26,140 nucleotides of DNA, taken from IMG/VR virus record IMGVR_UViG_3300030105_002356, positions 1 to 26,140 of that record, one strand, 5' to 3'. Positions 17,263 through 24,864 of this stretch are shown one piece after another (the first letter of the stretch is position 1; every line of letters starts with the position of its first letter). The position numbers were made by a program, and so were the translations under genes. The notes beneath the pieces were generated by a model that saw nothing but the letters and a program-made list of their open reading frames with translations, was not told the origin of the DNA and did not search any database. This DNA comes from a virus.

Positions 17263-17298
17263 AGTTTATTATTTTTTTGATGAATATTTTTACGCACA

Positions 17299-17326
17299 AA
17301 AAAAGGGAGTGAAAACTCCCTTTTTT
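17299..17326 (-). terminator. strong rho-independent terminator after the sigma factor gene
   Basis: A 12-bp perfect stem (AAAAAAGGGAGT pairing with ACTCCCTTTTTT) encloses a four-base GAAA loop as read on the plus strand. Flanking A and T runs allow it to work in both directions. It lies 17 bases after the stop of the gp55-like gene and separates the middle operon from the structural genes. Confidence 0.92.
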
Positions 17327-17342
17327 ATTGTTATCGGTAGGT

Positions 17343-18125
17343 TTAGGATTCTTCTCTTATTAAAGATCCTGTATATGATAAATCTATTACTCCTTTCTGG
17401 TCAAACTCATTGTATAATCTATGTTGATATTTCTTCATAACATTTATTATACGGGTGATATGCTGGGTATTAGAACCTGTCATCTCACGAATAAGAATGT
17501 AAAGAGCTTTCTTATTAAAGTTCTCAATATTCTCTTTTATGCGAAATATATGCAATACAGAATCAGCAACTCTGATATCTTTATCTCTACTGAATATAGC
17601 TGTAAGGTTATATTCCCAAAATCTAATTAATTCATCAGTAAATAGTGCATTAACTTCTGAACGTATCCTAACACTTTCTTCACCAACTATATTTCTTTTA
17701 TAGTCAATTACATCTATCTTATCGTGTATCTTACCCATCTTATAGTTTTTGTTGTTATTGAGAATAAGATAGTTTTTAGCTACAATACTGAAGTATGAGA
17801 AAGCTTTACCTTTACCTTCTTTATACTTATGTATGTTCATAACTAAGAAAGCAACGACTTCATTCTTAACCTCTATTGAATTGCTGTCGAAGTAATAGAA
17901 TTTAAAAGTATGAATAATATTTTCAGCTAACTTATCAAAAGCGGCTCGAATATGTTCATTATAAATTTTATTTCTATCATACGGAATTACTGATTTATTA
18001 TAAGCAATTATACCATCTTCAGTTCCCTGATGAAAATAATAATTCTTTTTCTTTTTAGCCCTCTTTTTCTTAGGTTCTACTTGTACCACGTTTTCACTCT
18101 TAGATGATGATACTGCTGTTGCCAT
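17343..18125 (-). CDS. 55: late-transcription sigma factor, T4 gp55-like
   Basis: A 260-residue basic protein. After a Lys-rich start (P-K-K-K-R-A-K-K-K-K-N), the core at about residues 60-135 resembles sigma region 2 of gp55-type factors: A-A-F-D-K-L-A-E-N-I-I, then N-I-H-K-Y-K-E-G-K-G-K-A-F-S-Y-F-S-I-V-A-K-N. The K-A-F-S-Y-F-x-x-I-A-K-N style is shared with marine T4-like late sigma factors; T4 gp55 has K-N-P-H-A-Y-I-T-Q-A at the same point. A helical second half (175-235) may contact the promoter or other proteins. It would direct host RNA polymerase to late promoters, candidates for which lie before the neighbouring structural genes. AAGGAG precedes the ATG, which overlaps the previous stop as TAATG. 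Confidence 0.8.
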   Translation of the reverse strand: MATAVSSSKSENVVQVEPKKKRAKKKKNYYFHQGTEDGIIAYNKSVIPYDRNKIYNEHIRAAFDKLAENIIHTFKFYYFDSNSIEVKNEVVAFLVMNIHKYKEGKGKAFSYFSIVAKNYLILNNNKNYKMGKIHDKIDVIDYKRNIVGEESVRIRSEVNALFTDELIRFWEYNLTAIFSRDKDIRVADSVLHIFRIKENIENFNKKALYILIREMTGSNTQHITRIINVMKKYQHRLYNEFDQKGVIDLSYTGSLIREES

Positions 18126-18388
18126 TATTGTTGTTCTCCTTTGAACTTATCTAGTTGCTTTATCGTATTTTTAATTTGATTAAATATTACTCCGACTTCA
18201 TCGTCTGCTTCAAAATATCCTTTGTAATCTAATTTTTTCAAATCTACATTTACCTTATTTATTGTGTTTATGAAATTCTCAACCCAAGATTCCAATAGCT
18301 CTGTCTTTGATATCAAGTTCCATATTACATAACATGAAGTTAAGAACAAAATGGTCATTAATACAAGACTTATTTTTAAAAAAATCAT
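18125..18388 (-). CDS. small membrane protein or lipoprotein
   Basis: An 87-residue protein. Residues 1-25 are a hydrophobic stretch (M-I-F-L-K-I-S-L-V-L-M-T-I-L-F-L-T-S-C-Y-V) that could be a transmembrane anchor. Because it contains L-T-S-C at 16-19, it could also be a lipoprotein signal cleaved before Cys19. The rest is charged and helical, with G-Y-F-E-A-D-D-E-V-G-V-I-F near residues 57-69, which I recall as recurring in marine T4-like phage hypotheticals. AGGAG precedes the ATG. Its start overlaps the stop of the 41-aa gene (ATGA), and its stop overlaps the sigma factor start. Function unknown. Confidence 0.7.
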   Translation of the reverse strand: MIFLKISLVLMTILFLTSCYVIWNLISKTELLESWVENFINTINKVNVDLKKLDYKGYFEADDEVGVIFNQIKNTIKQLDKFKGEQQ

Positions 18389-18510
18389 AGTTTTTTCTCC
18401 TGTAATAGAGCGATTAAAATAAGTTCAATTTCTTCACATCTCTTTTCTAAGTCATTAACCTTATTGGTTAAACTTCTTACTGTTGTGAATTGTTTATTGT
18501 TCTTTTTCAT
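18385..18510 (-). CDS. 41-residue coiled-coil small protein
   Basis: A short frame fits exactly between two genes. Its ATG (18508-18510) overlaps the stop of the HD gene as TAATG, and its TGA overlaps the ATG of the 87-aa gene as ATGA. GGAG lies upstream. It encodes a basic start (M-K-K-N-N-K-Q-F) and a helix with leucine/isoleucine heptads (V-N-D-L-E-K-R-C-E-E-I-E-L-I-L-I-A-L-L). The paired overlaps with both neighbours and its own ribosome site make a real gene likely. It may partner the adjoining membrane protein. Confidence 0.65.
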   Translation of the reverse strand: MKKNNKQFTTVRSLTNKVNDLEKRCEEIELILIALLQEKKL

Positions 18511-19292
18511 TACTTTTCTCCGAACAACTCTTCAAATAAATCAGCTGATTTTTTGGTTAGGTTAGGTGTTTTATTTTCTTTAACCACTTCTTTCTTAGGC
18601 TCAACAGCCTTCTTAATATTATCACTTATTTTGGTGTTAGTCTCCTCATCAAGCCTATTCCATAAATCAGACTCAACATGCGTTGCCATCATATCTGCTT
18701 GATGTAAGATGTAAGCTATGTTAGACTTTAGAGACCAGTCGGGATTGTAAGACATTAAGTAAGTCTTATTAGCATCCTCATATAAACCATCCGTTAGTCT
18801 TAATCCGATATACTCCCACTCTGTCATCTTAACACCAAAATGGTTTAGTAAGTAAATTGCTCTGTCTGTTACAGTCATATATTGTAAGTTAGGATTGTGT
18901 TTGAATATCTCACCCCTATTCTTACGATGCCACTCTGAATCCTGTGGTATATAATAATCTTCTGTCAAATCACCCACCTTACCTAAGTCATGGTGCATAG
19001 CAGCAAATATTAATTCTTCATCTGTAAAATTTATTTTAGCTCCATCTTCTTCCCATAGCTTCTTAATCTTTAAAGCACAATCGGTAACGTGTAATACGTG
19101 ATCTACATAACCACCCACCATAGCATTGTGATATGCGGCCTTTCCACTCGCAGGCGCCACCGACATCCTATCTTCAAAGTATTTATACATCTCTAATAGA
19201 TTGTCTTTACGCTCTCCCTCAAACGTATCTTCTATAAGTTTCATTAACCTATTCCAATTGCCTAATATCTTTTCTTCTGAAAGTTGTCTCAT
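18510..19292 (-). CDS. HD-domain phosphohydrolase
   Basis: A 260-residue protein with the metal-binding HD motif set: H55 or H65 in the A-Y-H-N/V-D-H-V-L-H-V region, H-H-D-L-G-K at 100-105, and H-Q-A-D at 197-200. HD enzymes are metal-dependent phosphohydrolases acting on nucleotides, cyclic nucleotides or phosphorylated nucleosides; the substrate here cannot be read from the sequence. The last 55 residues are Lys/Glu-rich and disordered, ending in L-F-E-E-L-F-G-E-K, a possible protein-docking tail. It abuts the glycosyltransferase (TAAATG) with a GAGG site. Nucleotide-pool control, dNTP hydrolysis or anti-defence clearance of signal nucleotides are alternatives. Confidence 0.82.
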   Translation of the reverse strand: MRQLSEEKILGNWNRLMKLIEDTFEGERKDNLLEMYKYFEDRMSVAPASGKAAYHNAMVGGYVDHVLHVTDCALKIKKLWEEDGAKINFTDEELIFAAMHHDLGKVGDLTEDYYIPQDSEWHRKNRGEIFKHNPNLQYMTVTDRAIYLLNHFGVKMTEWEYIGLRLTDGLYEDANKTYLMSYNPDWSLKSNIAYILHQADMMATHVESDLWNRLDEETNTKISDNIKKAVEPKKEVVKENKTPNLTKKSADLFEELFGEK

Positions 19293-20666
19293 TTATCTAA
19301 CCTCGTATCTGTTTTTTGTGAATTTAATTGTTGGTTCATTTCTTAATCTATTGCGATAGCCACTAAAAGATATTCTCACACCCCATCCAAGATGTTCTAA
19401 TATTTCTTTTTTAGTAGTTGATTTCTTTTTGTGAATAAAATCTACTATCTTTTTATATGAATCGGTATCTTCCTTCAAAATATGTAAGTTATCTATTGCT
19501 CTATTAAACATACTATTAAACTGATTGATAGCAGTTGACCATTTACTTTGTTTAAATTTTCTCATTGATTTATCCGACCACCTACTTCTTAAATCTGAAA
19601 TATCCATCAAATCTTGTATGTTAGCATTTAGCTCATCAGCATCTTTATAGTATATACCAGCATAATCTGCTAATTCGTGATAGTAGCTGTCATTTGAAAA
19701 ATGATATGGAACACCAACCGACATGCCATCAGTAGCGGATATAGCCCACCCAGCATATTTTTGCTTTGCACAAACTCCGGTAAGGCATGAAGATAATTTT
19801 GAAAAATAACCTTTTCTATCGTATTTATCATTGGTGATATATTCCCTATCCATAGTTTCTGCTAAAGGCACCCATACTTCAAAGTCTTGTCTCTTCTCCC
19901 ACAACTTATCCATTTGTTTTAAAAACCAAGGATAATTTTTATATGCATGGGGTCTGTGATTAAAGACAATAATATTTTTATCTGTAGTTTGTTTTTCATA
20001 ATCTGGTGTTTCCCAGCCAAGATATTGTGGCTTTAGTATCTTATCTAACTTAGAAACTACATCATCATTAAAATATTCCTTAGCATTCTTCAATACCAAA
20101 TCTTTTTGAGCTTGTGTATTAATACCACATTCAATCATTTCTAAAAGACCAACGATATTATAAGATAATCCAGGTTTGTAGTGATAGTTTGTTATTTCTT
20201 TAAACTCTGTCCAATGTGTATACCCACCGATTATAGTAGGAGATATATTAGTAGTATTTTCTAATAAACACTTTAGGTTTCCTGTATGTTCTGGCAGATG
20301 AGAATATACAATATCATAGTCGTTATCTTTCCATTTAATAGCATTAAAGACTTCTCTGAAAGGGAAATCCATCCTCATTGAGTTTGGATAATTTCGATAC
20401 GCATCAAAATATTTTTGGCCATTAAACTCACGAATTACAAGCTGCTCAGAATTTTTAAAATTTAAACTATTAACAAAGGCAGGAGTTATAATTGAAAAAT
20501 ACAAATCATCACGTATTTTATTTAATTCTTTAATAATATTGCCTATAACAACAACGTAAGAATCTTTTTCTAAATCTTTTAAATAAGTTATATTTGGATA
20601 TACTAATACTTTATATTTATATTCCTTATCATCGCACTTACTATTTGAAAATTTGTATATGCTCAT
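19293..20666 (-). CDS. GT-B-like glycosyltransferase with C-terminal winged-helix-like domain
   Basis: A 457-residue protein starting at the ATG at 20666, which overlaps the previous stop as ATGA with AGGA upstream; a reading from 20708 would lie inside the preceding gene. Two Rossmann-like halves are suggested: the C-terminal half begins at I-I-V-F-N-H-R-P-H-A-Y-K-N-Y-P (about 232-246) and has D-G-M-S-V-G-V-P-Y (313-321), which sits where GT-B enzymes bind the nucleotide sugar. The last 55 residues (F-I-H-K-K-K-S-T-T-K-K-E-I-L-E-H-L-G-W-G, then Y-R-N-R-L-R) look like a winged helix with a basic recognition helix. That hints at DNA as acceptor, as for T4 glucosyltransferases. Neither acceptor nor sugar is proven. 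Confidence 0.75.
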   Translation of the reverse strand: MSIYKFSNSKCDDKEYKYKVLVYPNITYLKDLEKDSYVVVIGNIIKELNKIRDDLYFSIITPAFVNSLNFKNSEQLVIREFNGQKYFDAYRNYPNSMRMDFPFREVFNAIKWKDNDYDIVYSHLPEHTGNLKCLLENTTNISPTIIGGYTHWTEFKEITNYHYKPGLSYNIVGLLEMIECGINTQAQKDLVLKNAKEYFNDDVVSKLDKILKPQYLGWETPDYEKQTTDKNIIVFNHRPHAYKNYPWFLKQMDKLWEKRQDFEVWVPLAETMDREYITNDKYDRKGYFSKLSSCLTGVCAKQKYAGWAISATDGMSVGVPYHFSNDSYYHELADYAGIYYKDADELNANIQDLMDISDLRSRWSDKSMRKFKQSKWSTAINQFNSMFNRAIDNLHILKEDTDSYKKIVDFIHKKKSTTKKEILEHLGWGVRISFSGYRNRLRNEPTIKFTKNRYEVR

Positions 20667-21856
20667 CTTCCTACTTCTCCAAGATATTGTTTTTTTGTTT
20701 CTTCCCAAGTCATTCCAACTAAATCACCATAGAATAACTTTTCAGGTTTAAGTCTGTTCTCATCAAATAACTTGCTATACCTTCGTATAGCCTTTGGCTT
20801 CCACCATTTCATAACGTAATCACTATCATCGTTATACTTTTTCTTCATCTTTAAATCTTTCTCTTCTATCTCGCCACGTAAGAACTCTTTACCATTCTCA
20901 TAGATGTCAGCAAAAAAGATACCACGTTTGAATCCATGCATATAATCAGAACCTTTGACTCCAACTGCTTTGAATATCATATTAATTGTTTTTTGTTTTA
21001 CGCCTGTTGGAGGACCTGCTACACCTTCTTTCTGTGTAGTCTGTCTCAAATACTCTTCTGATTGGTTTTCTTTTAACCATTCGTGCCACGTCTCATAAAT
21101 TGCGTCATCAGGCTTTAATGCAATCCTACCTTTAGAAGAGCCTAATGTTTTCCAAAGCGGAATAGAATTATACATAGAATGAATACCATATAAAGAGGTG
21201 GTGGATAAGCCAACCAATGTCTGACCATATAGTTTCTTCCAAGCATCTCTAACTACTGATGTTGTAACCAAAGCGGCTACTAACTTACCACCTAAGAAAT
21301 TATAACCCAATGGCTGAGCGCAACATATAGTTGTGCCGATTGATGTATGCTTAAGCTTACCATCTACGAACTTATTATCTTTAGTCCAACCGATAAAGCT
21401 GTCTCTAGCTCCTAATGATGTTACATCTGAACCTAAGCATACAACACCTAATAGTTTGTTGGTTACTTTATCTTTAATAAAGAACTTAATGTTTCTGCCA
21501 GGATTAGCAGTAAACTCCATAGTATGAATTAACCTGCGAACTAATGTCCAAGTCTCATTATCCTTAGCATTACCTTGTTCTAACATTTCAACGTAAGGCT
21601 CTAATGCTTCTATTTCTTTTATGGTTTGTTCTTTATTGTTAATATCAGATGGCATCCAAATAGAACTGTTAATTCTTTTGAACTTAGATGCTTTTTGTGT
21701 CATAGAATAAACATCGGCATTAAATTCTAGCCACTTCTTATATAATGTTTGTTCTTGTACCGGCATTGTTTTTAGTAAATTGAGGTTATCTACAAAAGCT
21801 TTGCGCTCTTTCTCAAAATCGAATTTTGGCTCGTCAAAGAAATCTCCGAATCCCAT
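20663..21856 (-). CDS. DUF4338/DruA-resembling protein, possible Mom-like DNA-modification enzyme
   Basis: A 397-residue protein. Residues about 120-260 follow the pattern I associate with DUF4338 (the DruA component of Druantia) and similar phage proteins: K-L-L-G-V-V-C-L, then G-A-R-D-S-F-I-G-W at 149-157, L-G-G-K-L-V-A-A-L at 188-196, K-K-L-Y-G-Q near 207, T-T-S-L-Y-G at 219-224, and L-G-S-S-K-G-R at 238-244. The alternating hydrophobic strands also recall acyltransferase-like folds such as phage Mu Mom. N- and C-terminal extensions are charged and helical. It heads the operon with the glycosyltransferase and HD gene. The ribosome site is weak (GAGAG). The biochemical activity is not known from the sequence. 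Confidence 0.55.
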   Translation of the reverse strand: MGFGDFFDEPKFDFEKERKAFVDNLNLLKTMPVQEQTLYKKWLEFNADVYSMTQKASKFKRINSSIWMPSDINNKEQTIKEIEALEPYVEMLEQGNAKDNETWTLVRRLIHTMEFTANPGRNIKFFIKDKVTNKLLGVVCLGSDVTSLGARDSFIGWTKDNKFVDGKLKHTSIGTTICCAQPLGYNFLGGKLVAALVTTSVVRDAWKKLYGQTLVGLSTTSLYGIHSMYNSIPLWKTLGSSKGRIALKPDDAIYETWHEWLKENQSEEYLRQTTQKEGVAGPPTGVKQKTINMIFKAVGVKGSDYMHGFKRGIFFADIYENGKEFLRGEIEEKDLKMKKKYNDDSDYVMKWWKPKAIRRYSKLFDENRLKPEKLFYGDLVGMTWEETKKQYLGEVGR

Positions 21857-21914
21857 AGTGTTACTCTCTTTATTTAATATTCAATAGTTAAATAGCCTAG
21901 CTGGCCAATAGTTG

Positions 21915-21986
21915 AGCGAGTGGTTGGAGTCGAACCAACATCTCCACCTTGGAAAGGTAGTGTGTTTCCTATAACACTTCACTCGC
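21915..21986 (-). tRNA. tRNA-Gly (anticodon UCC)
   Basis: The minus strand folds as a full cloverleaf. The acceptor GCGAGTG pairs with CACTCGC, and the D arm is GTGTT/AACAC with GG in its loop. The anticodon stem is CTACC/GGTGG around loop TTTCCAA, giving anticodon TCC at 21951-21953. The T arm is GTTGG-TTCGACT-CCAAC, and the discriminator base is U. CCA is not encoded. It would read GGA (and GGG) glycine codons. It lies between the ParB-like and DruA-like genes, and a candidate promoter ends about six bases before its 5' end. Confidence 0.95.
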
Positions 21987-22029
21987 AATAATATATATAT
22001 ATTTATAATCCTAAATACAAATATATTTT
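21987..22029. repeat. direct repeat copy B beside the tRNA
   Basis: Shares with 22955-22999 an 18-base identical block (TAAATACAAATATATTTT) and an AATAATATATATAT block, with a variable middle. It carries a promoter-like pair of boxes. The two copies bracket the ParB-like gene. Confidence 0.75.
21992..22020 (-). promoter_or_regulatory. sigma70-like promoter of tRNA-Gly
   Basis: TTGTAT (22020-22015), 17 bases, then TATATA (21997-21992) on the minus strand. The expected start falls within a base or two of the tRNA 5' end (21986), so the primary transcript may need little or no 5' trimming. A TATAAATA box identical to the T4 late consensus also lies here (22007-22000) and is an alternative. Confidence 0.5.
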
Positions 22030-22046
22030 ACTTATTTTGTGTTTTT

Positions 22047-22895
22047 TTATACAGCTTCAAACCAATGATCAAAACTTACATCATCGGAGGGAAATGCAAC
22101 AAAATCTGAAAACCTAGCCTTTGTATTTAATTGTTCAATACTTCTTTGAAAGAATTTTTCCCAATTAGTAAAGTTGTTTAATTCTCTAGCTTTCCTACGA
22201 AGATTGTGAATATACAATCTCATAAATTGAGTATTACATAATCTTTTACCGTGGTTATTGGTAAAAGTATCTAATCTGTCTAACATCTTATCAACTACTG
22301 CTCTTTGGTAAGTGTCAAGTCTAAACTTCTTCGCTAATACTAAATCTTTAACTTTCGGATGACTTCTGATTGTTCCTGCATAAATAGATATGACACAAGC
22401 ATTAGTTATTCTAGGTTTCAACCTTTTCATATTATTGAAAATTTCTTTCCATAGTGATTGCACATCTTTAGGAAAATGGCCACTTTCTGAGTGAGATCTA
22501 ACAAAATTATAGTTAGTCCAAGCTTTACCTGTAACGTTAAATTCTATAACTGTTTGTTTTACTTCTTCAGGATCCTCTCCATCTTTCCAATATAATATGG
22601 AAATTGGCACCATAGGATCTTCATCATCTTGAAATATATTATTCAAACCTCTTACTCTATGATTAGCTTCTGCTACTTTATAACTTTGAGTTTTTTCATT
22701 AAATGGAAATACTTTGATTGAATCCATCATACCATTCTCCATAATTTTATCTTCAAAGCTTTTAGTGTGGGGTTTATCTTCCTCTCTATTTCCTTCTTCA
22801 GGTTCAATTATTTGAAGTTGAGATAGTGGAACATAAGTTTGTGCTACCATTTCAATACCTTTTGAATTGGCATGTTTAATTATATTGCTGGCCAT
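22047..22895 (-). CDS. ParB/sulfiredoxin-fold protein
   Basis: A 282-residue protein whose first 100 residues fit the ParB/Srx fold: a leading strand (Y-V-P-L-S-Q-L-Q-I-I), a helix with M-E-N-G-M-M-D-S-I-K-V-F-P-F, and the hallmark loop E-A-N-H-R at 76-80, equivalent to G-E-R-R/G-x-H-R in ParB-type nucleotide-binding proteins. The remainder (120-282) is helical, basic and Trp-containing, with no second known motif. It may bind or cut DNA or act on nucleotides. A textbook AGGAGGT site precedes the ATG. It has its own promoter and a leader with two hairpins. Its neighbour (23022-24791) has a related fold, so the pair may share ancestry. Confidence 0.7.
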   Translation of the reverse strand: MASNIIKHANSKGIEMVAQTYVPLSQLQIIEPEEGNREEDKPHTKSFEDKIMENGMMDSIKVFPFNEKTQSYKVAEANHRVRGLNNIFQDDEDPMVPISILYWKDGEDPEEVKQTVIEFNVTGKAWTNYNFVRSHSESGHFPKDVQSLWKEIFNNMKRLKPRITNACVISIYAGTIRSHPKVKDLVLAKKFRLDTYQRAVVDKMLDRLDTFTNNHGKRLCNTQFMRLYIHNLRRKARELNNFTNWEKFFQRSIEQLNTKARFSDFVAFPSDDVSFDHWFEAV

Positions 22896-22925
22896 AATGA
22901 CCTCCTTATTTTAGTTTATATTTTT

Positions 22926-22955
22926 TCTCATAATGAGATGTGATTTCATATCACA
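22926..22955 (-). promoter_or_regulatory. two adjacent hairpins at the start of the ParB-like leader
   Basis: Two abutting inverted repeats: TGTGAT/ATCACA with a five-base loop (22939-22955), and TCTCA/TGAGA with a three-base loop (22926-22938). The first begins where the promoter at 22962-22990 would start transcription, so the mRNA would carry a 5'-terminal stem-loop, a feature that can stabilise mRNA. The symmetry would also suit an operator. No T run follows on the minus strand, so it is not a terminator. Confidence 0.5.
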
Positions 22956-22999
22956 ATAATATATATATGTATATAGATTCTTAAATACAAATATATTTT
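22955..22999. repeat. direct repeat copy A upstream of the ParB-like gene
   Basis: Matches copy B at 21987-22029 at both ends (AATAATATATATAT and TAAATACAAATATATTTT). It lies 22 bases after the stop of the DUF262-HNH gene and contains a promoter. The two copies are about 970 bp apart and enclose the ParB-like gene. Confidence 0.75.
22962..22990 (-). promoter_or_regulatory. sigma70-like promoter of the ParB-like gene
   Basis: TTGTAT (22990-22985), a 17-base spacer, and TATATA (22967-22962) on the minus strand. It gives a leader of about 60 nt to the ATG at 22895. The boxes are identical to those at 21992-22020 and 24921-24949. Confidence 0.6.
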
Positions 23000-23021
23000 G
23001 ATTCAAATGAAAATAATTTTA

Positions 23022-24791
23022 TTAAGCCGCCTTATTATCTTCATCTAACTTCGCCATATAAGCCTCACCACTCATAGTCAATTTCTGACGATTATGATAA
23101 GCAGTAGTAATTTTGAGATTACTATATACGGTTAAACCACCTTTATTTATGCCCCAAGCGCGAGGGATATCATGATCACCAACGGCATCTTCTATTGGAA
23201 TAGGTTTGCCTGTATAATCATCAACTCCTCCGTTTTCTTCCCATCTTTGTTCTTTTTGTTTATTTGTAAAATTAGAACGATCGATTTTAACAAATCCCCA
23301 ATCTGGATCGAGAGCTATTTCGGATGTAACAATATCAACAGCAGTTTTAATCACATTAGAATTAAAAGAACCCCATAGTGATTTGAAAGCACCTAACATA
23401 GTAGTTCCATTTGACTGATAACGAGAGTTTCCATTTTCATCCCTCTCATAAACCGATGGGAGATTCCACTTGTCATATACATTAGTTATCTTTTCAAAAT
23501 ACGAATCCCAATCAACAGCGCCTGATTTCATAGATTCCTTATAATCTTTAGCAAAAAGAATTACAAATAACATAAAATTATGTTTTAAGTAAGCTCTTGC
23601 ATTTGATACGCTTCTTGTTTCTTTACCTTTGCTATTGATTTTAACAGTTTTATATTTTAAAACCCATTGAGAAAATTTCAAACCCATGTCTAATAAGGAG
23701 TTAATATCTTTTTCTATATTAGGCATTGAGTTTGTTGATAACTCATCTTTAAAATTCCATCCAAGTTGATGACCGCTTTGAACTGAGGTTTCTTCATAGA
23801 AGTTACTTACCACACTTGCGGTTACACCACCTTTCCAGTTATCGGTAACTACCATATATACCAACATAGCCAACCATTGATCTCCCTGCATACGACCAAT
23901 ACCTAAACTATGAAAGTATTTCCAAACTACCTCTTCTTTCGGTGTTCCTACATTCAACTTATCTCTAAGAAATAACTCATGAAACATTCTAATCGAATCT
24001 TCATCTTTCCATTCTCCATTTCCATTACGAGAAGTAAGTCTGACGAACTCAGCCAATTGACTACGAATTGCGTTACTTTTTTCTTGAACATTCAAATCAT
24101 TTGTATTGTTAAGAATCTTAATGAACAAATTTGATATGTCATTATCTTTAAAGTAATCGTAGAAAGTAGTTGCTATCCCATAATTTTTTATTTCATCAGT
24201 AGCATCACCTCCCATCATAAGCAGTTTAGTCCAATTCATACCTGCGTATTTACCAAAAGATTTATCTTTTTTTAGGTTAGGTAAAGTAAATTCATTATTC
24301 ATAAATTCAAATACAGCCGTAATTCGTTGTTGACCATCAGCAATCTCATATCCCATAACATCACCTTTTTCATTACGAACAACTCTGATATGAATAGGTG
24401 GTATCTTAACAGTTTTATCAAGTAAAATTGTTTTTATGATTTCGCATTTCCATTTATAGTCTGCAACTTTTTCACGTTGATATGAACGAGGCTGTGTATC
24501 TAAAGTTGAATTGTTACTTTCATCATATAAGAATTTTATAGTAACTTTAACTCCATCCTTAGAATCTTTTTTACCATCAAAAACATTCACAAGAAACTGA
24601 TTAATCTCTTCTTTATTTGAGAGAACATTCGTTACATAAAGTCCATTCTTTTTGACTAAACGCTGTATTTTCTTTTGTAATTCGCGTTTTTCTTTATAGT
24701 TTAAGGTTATGTTGTCTAATTTACTAAGAGATTGCATTATAGTGGAAGCCGTATCTCGAATTGCTTCTGTTGTTTGGCTTAATTTAGCCAT
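23022..24791 (-). CDS. DUF262 (GmrSD-like) protein with C-terminal HNH nuclease motif
   Basis: A 589-residue protein. After a coiled N-terminus, residues 100-165 carry the DUF262/ParB-type core: R-S-Y-Q-R at 102-106 and A-D-G-Q-Q-R-I-T-A-V at 151-160, a nucleotide-binding motif. The C-terminus is an HNH module: Y-T-G-K (526-529), D-H-D-I-P-R (539-544), N558, H566-N567 and K570, with the first Cys pair of many HNH proteins missing. DUF262 plus a nuclease domain is the architecture of single-chain GmrSD, a restriction enzyme that cuts glucosylated hydroxymethylcytosine DNA. In a phage it could exclude rival phages, cut host DNA or spread itself. AGGAG precedes the ATG. Confidence 0.8.
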   Translation of the reverse strand: MAKLSQTTEAIRDTASTIMQSLSKLDNITLNYKEKRELQKKIQRLVKKNGLYVTNVLSNKEEINQFLVNVFDGKKDSKDGVKVTIKFLYDESNNSTLDTQPRSYQREKVADYKWKCEIIKTILLDKTVKIPPIHIRVVRNEKGDVMGYEIADGQQRITAVFEFMNNEFTLPNLKKDKSFGKYAGMNWTKLLMMGGDATDEIKNYGIATTFYDYFKDNDISNLFIKILNNTNDLNVQEKSNAIRSQLAEFVRLTSRNGNGEWKDEDSIRMFHELFLRDKLNVGTPKEEVVWKYFHSLGIGRMQGDQWLAMLVYMVVTDNWKGGVTASVVSNFYEETSVQSGHQLGWNFKDELSTNSMPNIEKDINSLLDMGLKFSQWVLKYKTVKINSKGKETRSVSNARAYLKHNFMLFVILFAKDYKESMKSGAVDWDSYFEKITNVYDKWNLPSVYERDENGNSRYQSNGTTMLGAFKSLWGSFNSNVIKTAVDIVTSEIALDPDWGFVKIDRSNFTNKQKEQRWEENGGVDDYTGKPIPIEDAVGDHDIPRAWGINKGGLTVYSNLKITTAYHNRQKLTMSGEAYMAKLDEDNKAA

Positions 24792-24864
24792 TTCGAACTC
24801 CTATGATAGCCTTAATTAACTATCGTTTTTTTTTACTTCGTATCTCAATTTTACTTACATACTC

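Noticed and set aside
22939-22955. CRP-like site TGTGA...TCACA
   Set aside because: The spacing is seven bases instead of six, and the symmetry is explained as well by an RNA hairpin.
24801-24840. Plus-strand hairpin GATAG/CTATC followed by a T run
   Set aside because: The stem is only five weak pairs, and no plus-strand gene ends there.
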